Made by a program: the position numbers and the translations under genes. Positions 17,153 through 24,968 of a DNA stretch of 64,000 nt are shown piece by piece (positions within the stretch are counted from its first letter, which is position 1; each line of letters starts with the position of its first letter). The notes under the pieces were generated by a model, which saw nothing but the letters and a program-made list of their open reading frames with translations, was not told the DNA's origin and did no database searches. Origin of the DNA: Solirhodobacter olei (GTDB lineage Bacteria > Pseudomonadota > Alphaproteobacteria > Rhodobacterales > Rhodobacteraceae); the NCBI RefSeq assembly GCF_004010155.1, contig NZ_RRYH01000013.1:144323-208322 (forward strand), in the 5' to 3' direction.

Positions 17153-17635
17153 TTACTGCAGGTCCTGGATTTCTCTGGTGACCCGCCGCAATAGGTCGAG
17201 AAACAGGTCCTTGTGCTCGCCGACGATGGCGTCGAGCTTACGATCATGCTCCGCAGCGTGAACAAGCAGCCCTGCTAGGGCATCCTCTCCCGCCGTAGTC
17301 AGCCGTAGCGCGTTCCGGCGCCGGTCCTCTTCCGAGGCCTTGCGCGCGACCAGCCCGTGCCGCTGCAACTCCTGGATCAGGGGGGTGACGCTGGACTTGT
17401 CGCGGGCGATGGCGCGGCCGAGCTCCATCTGCGTCAGGCCGGGGTTATGATGGATCACCATCAGTGCGGCGAAGCGGCCGGGCTTCAGCCCGACAGTCTC
17501 CACCCGGCGGGCGAAGGCGCGGAATGCGGCTTCCTGGGCATTGCGCAGGGCGAAGCCGATGTAGTCGGCAAGTGGGCCGAGGTCGATCTCCTGATCCTCG
17601 CGACGTGCATGGTTTTCAGAGTGCGTGTCGGTCAT
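17153..17635 (-). CDS. MarR-family regulator
   Basis: A 160-residue winged-helix regulator: LADYIGFALRNAQEAAFRAF dimer helix, LKPGRFAALMVIHHNPGLTQ, MELGRAIARDKSSVTPLIQE recognition helix, then ARKASEEDRRRNALRLT (the DxRxxx wing) and C-terminal dimer helices. MarR proteins usually repress degradative genes and are released by phenolic or aromatic acids or their CoA esters. It lies 16 bases downstream of the SDR gene on the same strand. The perfect inverted repeat at 18513 between the SDR gene and the transporter operon is its likely target. Confidence 0.88.
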   Translation of the reverse strand: MTDTHSENHARREDQEIDLGPLADYIGFALRNAQEAAFRAFARRVETVGLKPGRFAALMVIHHNPGLTQMELGRAIARDKSSVTPLIQELQRHGLVARKASEEDRRRNALRLTTAGEDALAGLLVHAAEHDRKLDAIVGEHKDLFLDLLRRVTREIQDLQ

Positions 17636-17651
17636 GCTGTATCCGTCAGGT

Positions 17652-18410
17652 TTAGACGCTCATGCCGCCATCGATCATGAGCATGGCTCCGGTGGTGAAG
17701 CTGCTCTGTTCGGAGGCGAGATAGAGCACGGAGCGGGCGATCTCTTCCGGCCGGGCGTGCCGGTGTAACGGAATCAGTTCGTCGAAAAAGGCTGTCGCAT
17801 CACGGCCCAGCTCTTCGCTGAGTCCCTGCTCGACATTGGCCTGAAAACCATTGTCGATCGGTCCCGGGTGGATCGTGTTCACTCGGATGCCTCGCGGCGC
17901 CAGTTCCTTCGCGAGGCATCGCATGAGCCCGACCTGCGCATGCTTGGCGGTGATATAGCCATAGACGCCGGCGTCGCCGCGCGTCGCTGCGACAGAGGAA
18001 GTGATGACGATGCTCCCGCCGGGCTGCATGTGGGGCGAGGCGTGCTTGCAGGCGAGATAGGCTCCCCGCACATGCACGGCCCAGACTGAGTCGAAATCAT
18101 CGTCGCTGTAGCTCGCAATCGGAGCGACCGAGCCGAAGTTTCCGGCATTGCTGAACAGGACGTCGATCCGCCCGAACTTGGCCATCGCCGCTGCAACATA
18201 CGCCCTGGTCTGCGCCGCGTCGGACACGTCGGCGACGTGAGTCATCACCCCATCCCCAAGCTCTCGGGCGGCTGCCTCCAGCGCTTCCTGAGCGCGGTCG
18301 ACCAGCAGCACCCGTGCGCCTTCCTCCAGGAACAGTCGGGCCGTCACCGCTCCGAGGCTGCCGGCGCCGCCGGTGATGATGCAGACTCTGCCGTTCAGTG
18401 ATCCAGCCAT
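17652..18410 (-). CDS. SDR-family NAD(P)-dependent dehydrogenase
   Basis: A 252-residue classical short-chain dehydrogenase: cofactor motif TGGAGSLGAVTARLF, acidic residue LLVDRAQ (NAD preference), FSNAGNFG, the catalytic SSVA...YITAKHA (Ser, Tyr, Lys) and the HPGPIDNG loop. I use ATG 18410, preceded by GGGGGAAG; an in-frame start 18 codons upstream lacks family support. It is divergent from the ABC/ThDP/aldehyde dehydrogenase operon and upstream of the MarR gene. An alcohol (for example a 2-hydroxy acid) oxidised to a ketone would feed the downstream ThDP enzyme, but substrate assignment is inference. Confidence 0.88.
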   Translation of the reverse strand: MAGSLNGRVCIITGGAGSLGAVTARLFLEEGARVLLVDRAQEALEAAARELGDGVMTHVADVSDAAQTRAYVAAAMAKFGRIDVLFSNAGNFGSVAPIASYSDDDFDSVWAVHVRGAYLACKHASPHMQPGGSIVITSSVAATRGDAGVYGYITAKHAQVGLMRCLAKELAPRGIRVNTIHPGPIDNGFQANVEQGLSEELGRDATAFFDELIPLHRHARPEEIARSVLYLASEQSSFTTGAMLMIDGGMSV

Positions 18411-18512
18411 CTTCCCCCCATCCCATTGCAATCGCTCGAATACCACAGCTGACCGCAACGGCATCTGAATACCAATGCCGAAAGCCTACCGCTCTGCCAC
18501 GGCGCATTCCAG

Positions 18513-18542
18513 CAAAATTAGTTTGACGCAAAACTAATTTTG
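18513..18542. promoter_or_regulatory. Perfect 12-bp inverted repeat, likely MarR operator
   Basis: CAAAATTAGTTT and its exact reverse complement AAACTAATTTTG are separated by 6 bases. It sits in the divergent region, 103 bases upstream of the SDR start and 76 bases upstream of the ABC substrate-binding protein start. The TTAGTTT...AAACTAA core is of the kind bound by MarR dimers, and a MarR gene is the second gene of the SDR transcript. One site can control both directions. Confidence 0.7.
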
Positions 18543-18617
18543 TCGCAGCCTCCTATCATGGCCCGCGACAAGACGGGCGGGTGGATCCGGCCAATGAGCC
18601 GGGGTGTGGAGGAGAAG

Positions 18618-19892
18618 ATGGTAGATACTTCCGGAATTCAGCGCCGCGGCGTTCTCAAAGGCATGGCCGCCGTCGGCGCGGCCAGCCTGACCGGCATCGG
18701 CCCGGCCGTCGCGGCCACGCCGACCATCAAGATCGGTCTGGTGATGCCGAAGACCGGCCCGCTCGCATTCTTCACCGAGCACATCCCCTTTGTGCTCGAC
18801 CAGGTGAAGGCCACCTACGGCGGCAAGATCACGTCGGGCGGCAAGACCTACTCTTACGAGATCGTCGTCCGCGACAGCCAGTCGAACCCGAACCGCGCAG
18901 CAGAGGTGACGCAGGACCTGATCCTGAACGAAGGTGTGAACCTGGTCGCCACCTTCGCCACGCCCGAGACGGTGAACCCGGTCGCCGACCAGTGCGAGCT
19001 GAACGGAGTACCCTGCATCTCCAACGACGCGCCGCTCGAGCCCTATTTCTTCGGCCGCCACGGCGATCCGAAGAAGGGCTTCGAATGGACCTACCATTTC
19101 TTCTTCTCCGGCGAGGAACTGGTGAAGGCGCTACTTCCCTATTGGAAGAAGCTCGGCACAAACGGCACGGTGGGCGGGCTCTGGCCCAACGACGGCGACG
19201 GCATCGCCCAGTCCAAGGGCTTCCCGCCGGCGATAGAAGGTGCGGGCTTCAAGGTGGTCGATCCCGGCCGCTTCGATATGCCGGCCTCGAACTACAACAG
19301 CCAGATCGGTGCCTTCAAAGCGGCGGACTGCGAGATCATCTCCGGCGTACTACCGCCACCGGAGTTCACCACCTTCTGGAACGGCTGCGCCCAGCAGGGC
19401 TATCAGCCCAAATCTGTCTATGTAGGCAAGGCGCTGGAGTTTCCGGCGACGATCACACCCTTCGGCGACCGCGCCAACGGGCTGACAACCGAGGTCTGGT
19501 GGTCGCCCACCTCGCCCTTCTCCTCCTCCATGACCGGGCAGACCTCGATGCAGCTGGCCGAGGCCTACGAGAAGGCCAGCGGACGGCAATGGTCGCAGCC
19601 CCTAGGCTTCCGGCATTCGCTGTTCGAGGTGGTCTTCGACGTCCTGAAGCGCGCCAAGAACGTGACCGATCCGGCCTCCGTTCGCGAAGCGCTGAAGACA
19701 ACCAACCTCAAGACAATCGTCGGAACGGTGGATTTCGCCACGGGGCCGCTGCCCAATTGCAGCCTGACGCCCCTGGTGATCGGGCAGTGGTCGAAGGGGA
19801 AGAAATATCCTTATGACATCGTCGTCGTGGACAACACGAACTTCCCTTCGATCCCGGTTGGGGGTGAGCCATTTGTGATCCCCTATAGCTGA
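18618..19892 (+). CDS. Liv-type ABC transporter substrate-binding protein, Tat signal
   Basis: A 424-residue periplasmic-binding protein of the branched-chain-amino-acid type (Peripla_BP_6): KIGLVMPKTGPLAFFTEHIP, RDSQSNPNRAAEVTQDLIL, VADQCELNGVPCISNDAPLE. The N-terminus IQRRGVLKGMAAVGAASLTG is a twin-arginine signal. GTGTGGAGGAGAAG precedes ATG 18618; upstream in-frame ATGs are less likely. It should capture the substrate and deliver it to the LivH/LivM-like permeases downstream. Liv-type systems also import aromatic and aliphatic acids, amides and urea, so amino acid specificity is not implied. It carries several Cys and Trp residues in its C-lobe. Confidence 0.9.
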   Translation: MVDTSGIQRRGVLKGMAAVGAASLTGIGPAVAATPTIKIGLVMPKTGPLAFFTEHIPFVLDQVKATYGGKITSGGKTYSYEIVVRDSQSNPNRAAEVTQDLILNEGVNLVATFATPETVNPVADQCELNGVPCISNDAPLEPYFFGRHGDPKKGFEWTYHFFFSGEELVKALLPYWKKLGTNGTVGGLWPNDGDGIAQSKGFPPAIEGAGFKVVDPGRFDMPASNYNSQIGAFKAADCEIISGVLPPPEFTTFWNGCAQQGYQPKSVYVGKALEFPATITPFGDRANGLTTEVWWSPTSPFSSSMTGQTSMQLAEAYEKASGRQWSQPLGFRHSLFEVVFDVLKRAKNVTDPASVREALKTTNLKTIVGTVDFATGPLPNCSLTPLVIGQWSKGKKYPYDIVVVDNTNFPSIPVGGEPFVIPYS

Positions 19893-19969
19893 GCCACCAC
19901 TCCTGCCCGTCCGCGACCCCAGAATCGTGGGCGGGTTTTTCCGTCCAAGCGGACAGACTGCCTCCTGAA

Positions 19970-20683
19970 ATGCTTGATCTCACCGGACTGTCGCTCCATT
20001 TTGGCGCCCTGCGCGTACTCGACGGGCTTGACCTCAAGGTCGAGCGCGGCGAGGTACTGGGCGTTCTAGGTCCCAACGGCGCGGGCAAGACCACGCTCTT
20101 CAATGTCATCACCGGCGTCCACCGCCCCACTGCGGGCGAGATCCGGTTCGAGGGGCGCGTGATCGGCCGCCAGAGATCCTGGACCCGCTGCCGTGCCGGG
20201 ATCGGCCGCACCTTCCAGGTGCCGAAGCCCTTCACCGGCATGACCGTCTTCGACAACGTACTGACCGCCGCTGTCCATGGTGCGGGCCTGTCCTTCCGCA
20301 CCGCCGCCCGCCGCGCCGGAGAAACGCTGGAGCTGACCGGCCTCGCTTCCCGCTCCGAGCTGGAGGCGGGCGCGCTCTCGCTTCTCGATCTCAAGCGGCT
20401 GGAGCTTGCCAAAGCCGTCGCGTGCGGCCCGCGGCTGTTGCTCCTCGATGAGATTGCAGGCGGGCTGACCGACCGCGAATGTGGCACGCTCCTCTCGATC
20501 CTCACCACGTTGCGCGAGCGCGAGATTACCATCGTCTGGATCGAGCACGTTCTTCATGCGCTCAAGAGCGCCGCGACCCGCCTCGCCGTGCTCCACGGCG
20601 GCCGCTTCATAGCCGACGGCGCACCCGAGACGGTACTCGCGGATCCGACTGTGCAGGACGTCTACCTCGGGGCGGTCGACTGA
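19970..20683 (+). CDS. Liv-type ABC transporter ATPase (LivG-like)
   Basis: A 237-residue ATPase with Walker A GPNGAGKTTLF, Q-loop region GIGRTFQVPKPFTGMTVFDN, Walker B LLLLDEIAGGLTD and the switch segment IVWIEHVLHAL. Where most ABC ATPases have LSGGQ it reads LSLLDLKRLELAKAV, a degenerate signature. It pairs with the following LivF-like ATPase. The stop overlaps the next start (TGATG). Cytoplasmic face of the importer. Confidence 0.9.
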   Translation: MLDLTGLSLHFGALRVLDGLDLKVERGEVLGVLGPNGAGKTTLFNVITGVHRPTAGEIRFEGRVIGRQRSWTRCRAGIGRTFQVPKPFTGMTVFDNVLTAAVHGAGLSFRTAARRAGETLELTGLASRSELEAGALSLLDLKRLELAKAVACGPRLLLLDEIAGGLTDRECGTLLSILTTLREREITIVWIEHVLHALKSAATRLAVLHGGRFIADGAPETVLADPTVQDVYLGAVD

Positions 20684-21384
20684 TGGACGCCCTTCTCGAC
20701 ATAACAGACCTCTCGGTGTCTTACGGCCCGTTCCACGCCCTCGGCCCGGTTTCCCTAACCGTCGGCGCGGGAGAGATCGTCTCCATCATTGGCGCGAATG
20801 GCGCGGGGAAATCCTCGCTGATGAAGGCCATCGTCGGTCAGGCCGGCCGAAGCGAAGGCAAGATCGTCTTCGAGGGAGAGGACATCACCGCGCGCACCAC
20901 GGCCCAGATCGCGCGTGCCGGCATCGCGTTAGTTCCCGAGGGCCGCCGGCTCTTCCCGTCGCTGACGGTGGAGGAAAACCTAAGGATCGGCTGGGAGGTC
21001 GGCCGCCAGGGCGCCTTCGGCTTTGACGAGATCTACGCACTCTTCCCCGCGCTTGCTGAGCGCCGGACGCTTCACGTCCGCCACCTCTCGGGCGGGCAGC
21101 AACAGATGGTGGCACTCGGCCGCGGCCTCCTAGCCAACCCGAAGCTCTTGCTCTGTGACGAGATCAGCCTTGGCCTTGCCCCGGTGGTGATTGCCGATCT
21201 CTACCGCATAATCCCCGAGATCCGCGACCGCGGCATTGGGATCGTCATCGTCGAGCAGGACATCACCCGCTCGCTTGCTGTCGCCGACCGGTTCTACTGC
21301 CTGCTCGAAGGCCGGGTGAACCTCTCCGGCCGGCCCACCAACACCAACCGCGACGAGGTCGCGCGCCACTATTTCGGGATGTGA
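20683..21384 (+). CDS. Liv-type ABC transporter ATPase (LivF-like)
   Basis: A 233-residue ATPase: Walker A GANGAGKSSLM, VPEGRRLFPSLTVEENLRIG (a LivF hallmark), intact signature HLSGGQQQMVALGRGLL, Walker B LLLCDEISLGLAP and IVEQDITRSL. With LivG it energises the importer; the canonical signature here would complement the degenerate one in LivG. Overlaps the LivG stop, and the LivH gene starts one base after its own stop. Confidence 0.92.
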   Translation: MDALLDITDLSVSYGPFHALGPVSLTVGAGEIVSIIGANGAGKSSLMKAIVGQAGRSEGKIVFEGEDITARTTAQIARAGIALVPEGRRLFPSLTVEENLRIGWEVGRQGAFGFDEIYALFPALAERRTLHVRHLSGGQQQMVALGRGLLANPKLLLCDEISLGLAPVVIADLYRIIPEIRDRGIGIVIVEQDITRSLAVADRFYCLLEGRVNLSGRPTNTNRDEVARHYFGM

Positions 21385-21385
21385 G

Positions 21386-22249
21386 ATGGGAGAGTTGGCC
21401 AACCAGATCGTCCAGGGCGTGCTCGTCGGCGGGCTCTACGCGATGTATGCCATGGGCCTTTCGCTCTCGGTCGGGGTAATGCGCTTCGTCAACATCGCGC
21501 ATGGCGACCTGATCGTCCTGTTCTCCTTCCTGATCCTTGCGCTGATCCACGCGACTGGCATCGGTGCGCTGCCGGCCACGCTGATGACCCTGCCGATCGC
21601 CTTTGTCGGCGGCTATTTCCTGCAAAGGTTCCTGCTGCAGCGCGTCCTAGGCCAGGGCGTGCTGCCGATCATCCTCGTCACCTTCGGGCTGTCGATCATC
21701 ATCCAGAATGGCCTCCTCGGCACGTTCGGGGCAGACACCCGCCGCGTTTCAGGCGGTGGGTTCGAGACGGCGACGCTCCGCATCGGTGGCGGCATCAACA
21801 TCGGTGTGCTGCCGCTGACAATCTTCATCGTTGCCATCCTGATGGTACTGGCTCTCGACTGGCTCCTCTACCGAACCCGCCTCGGCGCCCGCATTCGCGC
21901 CGTCTCCGATGACCCAGCAACGGCGAACCTCGTGGGCCTGCCTTCGGCACGAGTCTACGCCACCGCGATGGGGATCGTCGGCGTCACCATCGCGATCTCT
22001 GCCGGCTTCATGTCGATCTGGACCAACTTCGACCCGACCGCCGGGCCGAGCCGCCTTCTGATCGCCTTCGAGGCGGTGGTGCTCGGCGGGCTCGGTAGCC
22101 TCTGGGGCACGCTCGTCGGCGGCATCATCCTCGGCGTCGCCCAGGCGCTCGGCGCGCAGATCGACGTGAGTTGGCAGCTCCTGGCCGGCCATATCGTCTT
22201 CCTTGTCATCTTCCTCGCTCGGCCCGAAGGCCTGTTTCCAAAATACTGA
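21386..22249 (+). CDS. Liv-type ABC transporter permease (LivH-like)
   Basis: A 287-residue membrane protein with ~8 hydrophobic segments. The start is typical of LivH (QIVQGVLVGGLYAMYAMGLS), followed by MRFVNIAHGDLIVLFSFLIL and the late EAVVLGGLGSLWGTLVGGII motif. It forms the translocation path together with LivM. One base separates it from LivF and two bases from LivM. Confidence 0.92.
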   Translation: MGELANQIVQGVLVGGLYAMYAMGLSLSVGVMRFVNIAHGDLIVLFSFLILALIHATGIGALPATLMTLPIAFVGGYFLQRFLLQRVLGQGVLPIILVTFGLSIIIQNGLLGTFGADTRRVSGGGFETATLRIGGGINIGVLPLTIFIVAILMVLALDWLLYRTRLGARIRAVSDDPATANLVGLPSARVYATAMGIVGVTIAISAGFMSIWTNFDPTAGPSRLLIAFEAVVLGGLGSLWGTLVGGIILGVAQALGAQIDVSWQLLAGHIVFLVIFLARPEGLFPKY

Positions 22250-22251
22250 GC

Positions 22252-23250
22252 ATGCAGCACCCGAACCGACTCTGGATCGTCTACCTCGCCCGCGCGGCGC
22301 TTTTCGCCGCCGCCGTGGTGATGGCCGTCGCGCCGATGCTCCTGGCCACCCGCGACATCGCCATACTGACGGAATTCCTGTCGCTCCTGACCATCGCGAT
22401 CATGTGGAACCTGCTCGCGGGCTATGCCGATATCGTCTCCGTCGGCCAGCACGCCTTCGTCGGCGTCGGCGCCTACGCGCTTTTCGGCTTCGCCGCCATC
22501 GCCCATGTCGATCCCTATCTGGCCATCCCGCTTTCCGCCCTCGTCGCCCTCGTCGTGGCGCTGCCAGTCATGGTCATCATTTTCCGCCTTCGCACGGCCT
22601 ATCTGGCCGTCGGAAGCTGGGTCGTGGCCGAGACGATCATGCTCGCCGCCGGCAAGCTTTCGGCGTTCGGTGGCGGCTCCGGCATCAGCCTCCCGGTCTC
22701 TGTCGTCCGCGGCTTTGGCAGCCGCGTGACCGAGCGTTACGCCACGATCTACTGGATCGCCTTTGCTGTCGCCGCACTGGCGCTCGTCGCTACCTGGCTT
22801 CTCATGCGCTCCCGCATCGGGCTCGGCCTCACCGCCATGCGCGACAACGAGGAGGGCGCGGGCGTCGTCGGCGTCAATCTGATCGGCCTACGCGTCCTTT
22901 GCTTCCTGTGGACGGCGCCGTTCCTCGGCCTGGCGGGGGCGGTGATCACGCTGCAGAAGCTTCGCGTCTCACCGCCCGCCTCCTTCTCGATCATCGACTG
23001 GACGGTCTATGTGATCTTCATCGTCGTCATCGGCGGCATCGGCAGCTTCGAGGGGCCGATCATAGGCACCGTGGTCTTCTTCCTGATCCGCGAATACCTG
23101 TCCGAGATCGGCGTCTGGCACTTCATCATCCTCGGTGTGCTCTCAATCGCCGTCGTGCTGATCGAGCCACGCGGCCTCTGGGGACTCGTCCGCCGCCTGC
23201 TGCCCGCCGATGTGATCCCGATCTCCCGCCGTCGGAGGGTAAGAAGATGA
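22252..23250 (+). CDS. Liv-type ABC transporter permease (LivM-like)
   Basis: A 332-residue membrane protein: early helices, then NLLAGYADIVSVGQHAFVGV and GAYALFGF (LivM-type coupling region), GLGLTAMRDNEEGAGVVGVN, and a C-terminal GGIGSFEGPIIGTVVFFLI. The permease half-partner of LivH. Its stop overlaps the start of the ThDP-enzyme gene (ATGA), which ties transport directly to the first catabolic step. Confidence 0.92.
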   Translation: MQHPNRLWIVYLARAALFAAAVVMAVAPMLLATRDIAILTEFLSLLTIAIMWNLLAGYADIVSVGQHAFVGVGAYALFGFAAIAHVDPYLAIPLSALVALVVALPVMVIIFRLRTAYLAVGSWVVAETIMLAAGKLSAFGGGSGISLPVSVVRGFGSRVTERYATIYWIAFAVAALALVATWLLMRSRIGLGLTAMRDNEEGAGVVGVNLIGLRVLCFLWTAPFLGLAGAVITLQKLRVSPPASFSIIDWTVYVIFIVVIGGIGSFEGPIIGTVVFFLIREYLSEIGVWHFIILGVLSIAVVLIEPRGLWGLVRRLLPADVIPISRRRRVRR

Positions 23251-24947
23251 GCCAGACGGTCACGGCAGGCGGCGCGATCTTCCCGCGCCTCAAGGCTCTC
23301 GGCGTCGACTACGTCTTTGCCAATTCCGGCACCGACTTTCCTCCGATCATCGAGGGGCTGGCTGAGGCCGCCGCCCAGGGGATCGATCTGCCAAAGGCCC
23401 TCGTCATCCCGCACGAGCACGCGGCAATGGGCATGGCGCATGGCTATTACCTGATGACGGGCCGCCCCCAGGCGGTAATCCTGCATACCAATGTCGGTCT
23501 CGCCAACGGTGCCATTGGCGCACTCAACGCTGCCTGCGAGCATATCCCGTTGCTCCTGATGTCCGGCCGCACCCCGGCGACGGAGGAGGGCCGCTTTGGC
23601 GCCCGCACCGTCCCGATCGGCTGGGGCCAGGAGATGCGTGACCAGACGGCCCTCGTCCGCGAGGCCTGCAAATGGGACTACGAGCTCAAATTTCCTGAGC
23701 AGCTTCCCGGCCTGCTCGACCGCGCCCATGCCATCGCCATGTCGACCCCCCGTGGACCCGCATATCTGTCTCTCCCACGCGAGATCCTCTGTGAGCCGGT
23801 CGCTGCCGAGGCTCTCGGCTCACCGGCCACGATGCAGCCTGTCTCCATCGCGCCCGACGAGGGCGCGCTCGCCCAGGCTGCCGCCTGGCTCGCCTCGGCC
23901 GAACGCCCTCTCGTCATCGCCCAACGAGGCGCGGGCGACGACGCCAGCTTCCGCCGTTTCGCGAAATGGGTAGAGGATTGGGCTATCCCGGTCTCCTCCT
24001 GGTGGGCCACGCATTTGGCGCTCGCGACCGATCACCCCTGCCACGTCGGCGCCGACCCCAGCCCTTGGCTCGCCGAGGCGGATGTTGTCGTCGTTCTCGA
24101 CTGCCTGGCCCCGTGGTGGCCGGACCGTCACCCCGTCGCTCGCGGCGCCAAGGTGATCAACATCGGCCCCGACCCGATCTTCTCGCGTTTTCCGGTGCGG
24201 AACTTCCGCTCTGACCTCGCCATCGCGGGCGAGAGCGCCATCACCATTCCCGCCCTCGCCACCGCGATGGAGGGCCTGCCCCGCGACAAAACCCAACTCA
24301 TCCAACGCCGCGCCCGGATCGCGAAAGCCACGCGCGGCATTCGCGACCGCCTCGCGACCGAGGCCACGGCCCGCACGGAGACGGGCATAACCAAGGCCTT
24401 CGTCAGCCGCACCCTTGGCGAGGCGCTGGAGGGGCGCCGCAGCTCCGTCTTCTCCGAGCTCGGCACCCATCTCGGCATGCTCGCGCGCCACGAGCGGAAT
24501 TCCTGGTTCCAAGAGCCGCATTCGGGCGGCCTCGGATGGTCCTTCCCGGCCGCCCTCGGCGCGCAGCTCGCCGATCCCGAGCGGCTCTGCGTTGCGACCA
24601 TGGGCGACGGGAGCTACATCTTCGCGAACCCGACGGCCTGCCACCAGATCGCCGAGGCCCTGTCACTGCCGGTCCTGATTGTGATCCTGAACAATGCCGA
24701 ATGGGGCGCCGTCCGCGCTGCGGTAACGGGGCTCTACCCCAGCGGGTATGCCAGCCGGGCTAATGCCATGCCGCTCACCGGCCTCTCTCCCTCGCCCGAC
24801 TTCACGCTGACGGCCCAGGCGAGTGGCGCCTGGGCCCGCACCGTCACACGGCCGGACGCCCTGCGCTCCGCGGTTGACGAAGCCATCCACATTACTGAAA
24901 CTGAGCGCCGGCTGGCGCTCCTCGACATCCGGTGTCTACCCGACTGA
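23247..24947 (+). CDS. ThDP-dependent 2-oxo-acid decarboxylase/acetolactate-synthase-like enzyme
   Basis: A 566-residue three-domain ThDP enzyme. The N-terminal domain has the cofactor-activating glutamate in VIPHEHAAMGMAHGYYL. The middle domain holds the Rossmann-like region (ERPLVIAQRGAGDD). The C-terminal domain has the ThDP/Mg motif starting GDGSYIFAN and ending VILNN, with the usual ~26-residue spacing. Possible reactions are decarboxylation of an aromatic 2-oxo acid (benzoylformate-decarboxylase-like) or another 2-oxo acid chemistry; the residues do not settle which. The aldehyde dehydrogenase next in the operon is what decarboxylase activity would require. No acetolactate synthase small subunit is present. 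Confidence 0.82.
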   Translation: MSQTVTAGGAIFPRLKALGVDYVFANSGTDFPPIIEGLAEAAAQGIDLPKALVIPHEHAAMGMAHGYYLMTGRPQAVILHTNVGLANGAIGALNAACEHIPLLLMSGRTPATEEGRFGARTVPIGWGQEMRDQTALVREACKWDYELKFPEQLPGLLDRAHAIAMSTPRGPAYLSLPREILCEPVAAEALGSPATMQPVSIAPDEGALAQAAAWLASAERPLVIAQRGAGDDASFRRFAKWVEDWAIPVSSWWATHLALATDHPCHVGADPSPWLAEADVVVVLDCLAPWWPDRHPVARGAKVINIGPDPIFSRFPVRNFRSDLAIAGESAITIPALATAMEGLPRDKTQLIQRRARIAKATRGIRDRLATEATARTETGITKAFVSRTLGEALEGRRSSVFSELGTHLGMLARHERNSWFQEPHSGGLGWSFPAALGAQLADPERLCVATMGDGSYIFANPTACHQIAEALSLPVLIVILNNAEWGAVRAAVTGLYPSGYASRANAMPLTGLSPSPDFTLTAQASGAWARTVTRPDALRSAVDEAIHITETERRLALLDIRCLPD

Positions 24948-24968
24948 GGCGGCCGGCAAGGGAGGACC

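Noticed and set aside
22203..23246. N-terminal extension of the ThDP enzyme by ~348 codons
   Set aside because: That part overlaps LivM in another frame and reads arginine/proline-rich sequence; the family starts at 23247.
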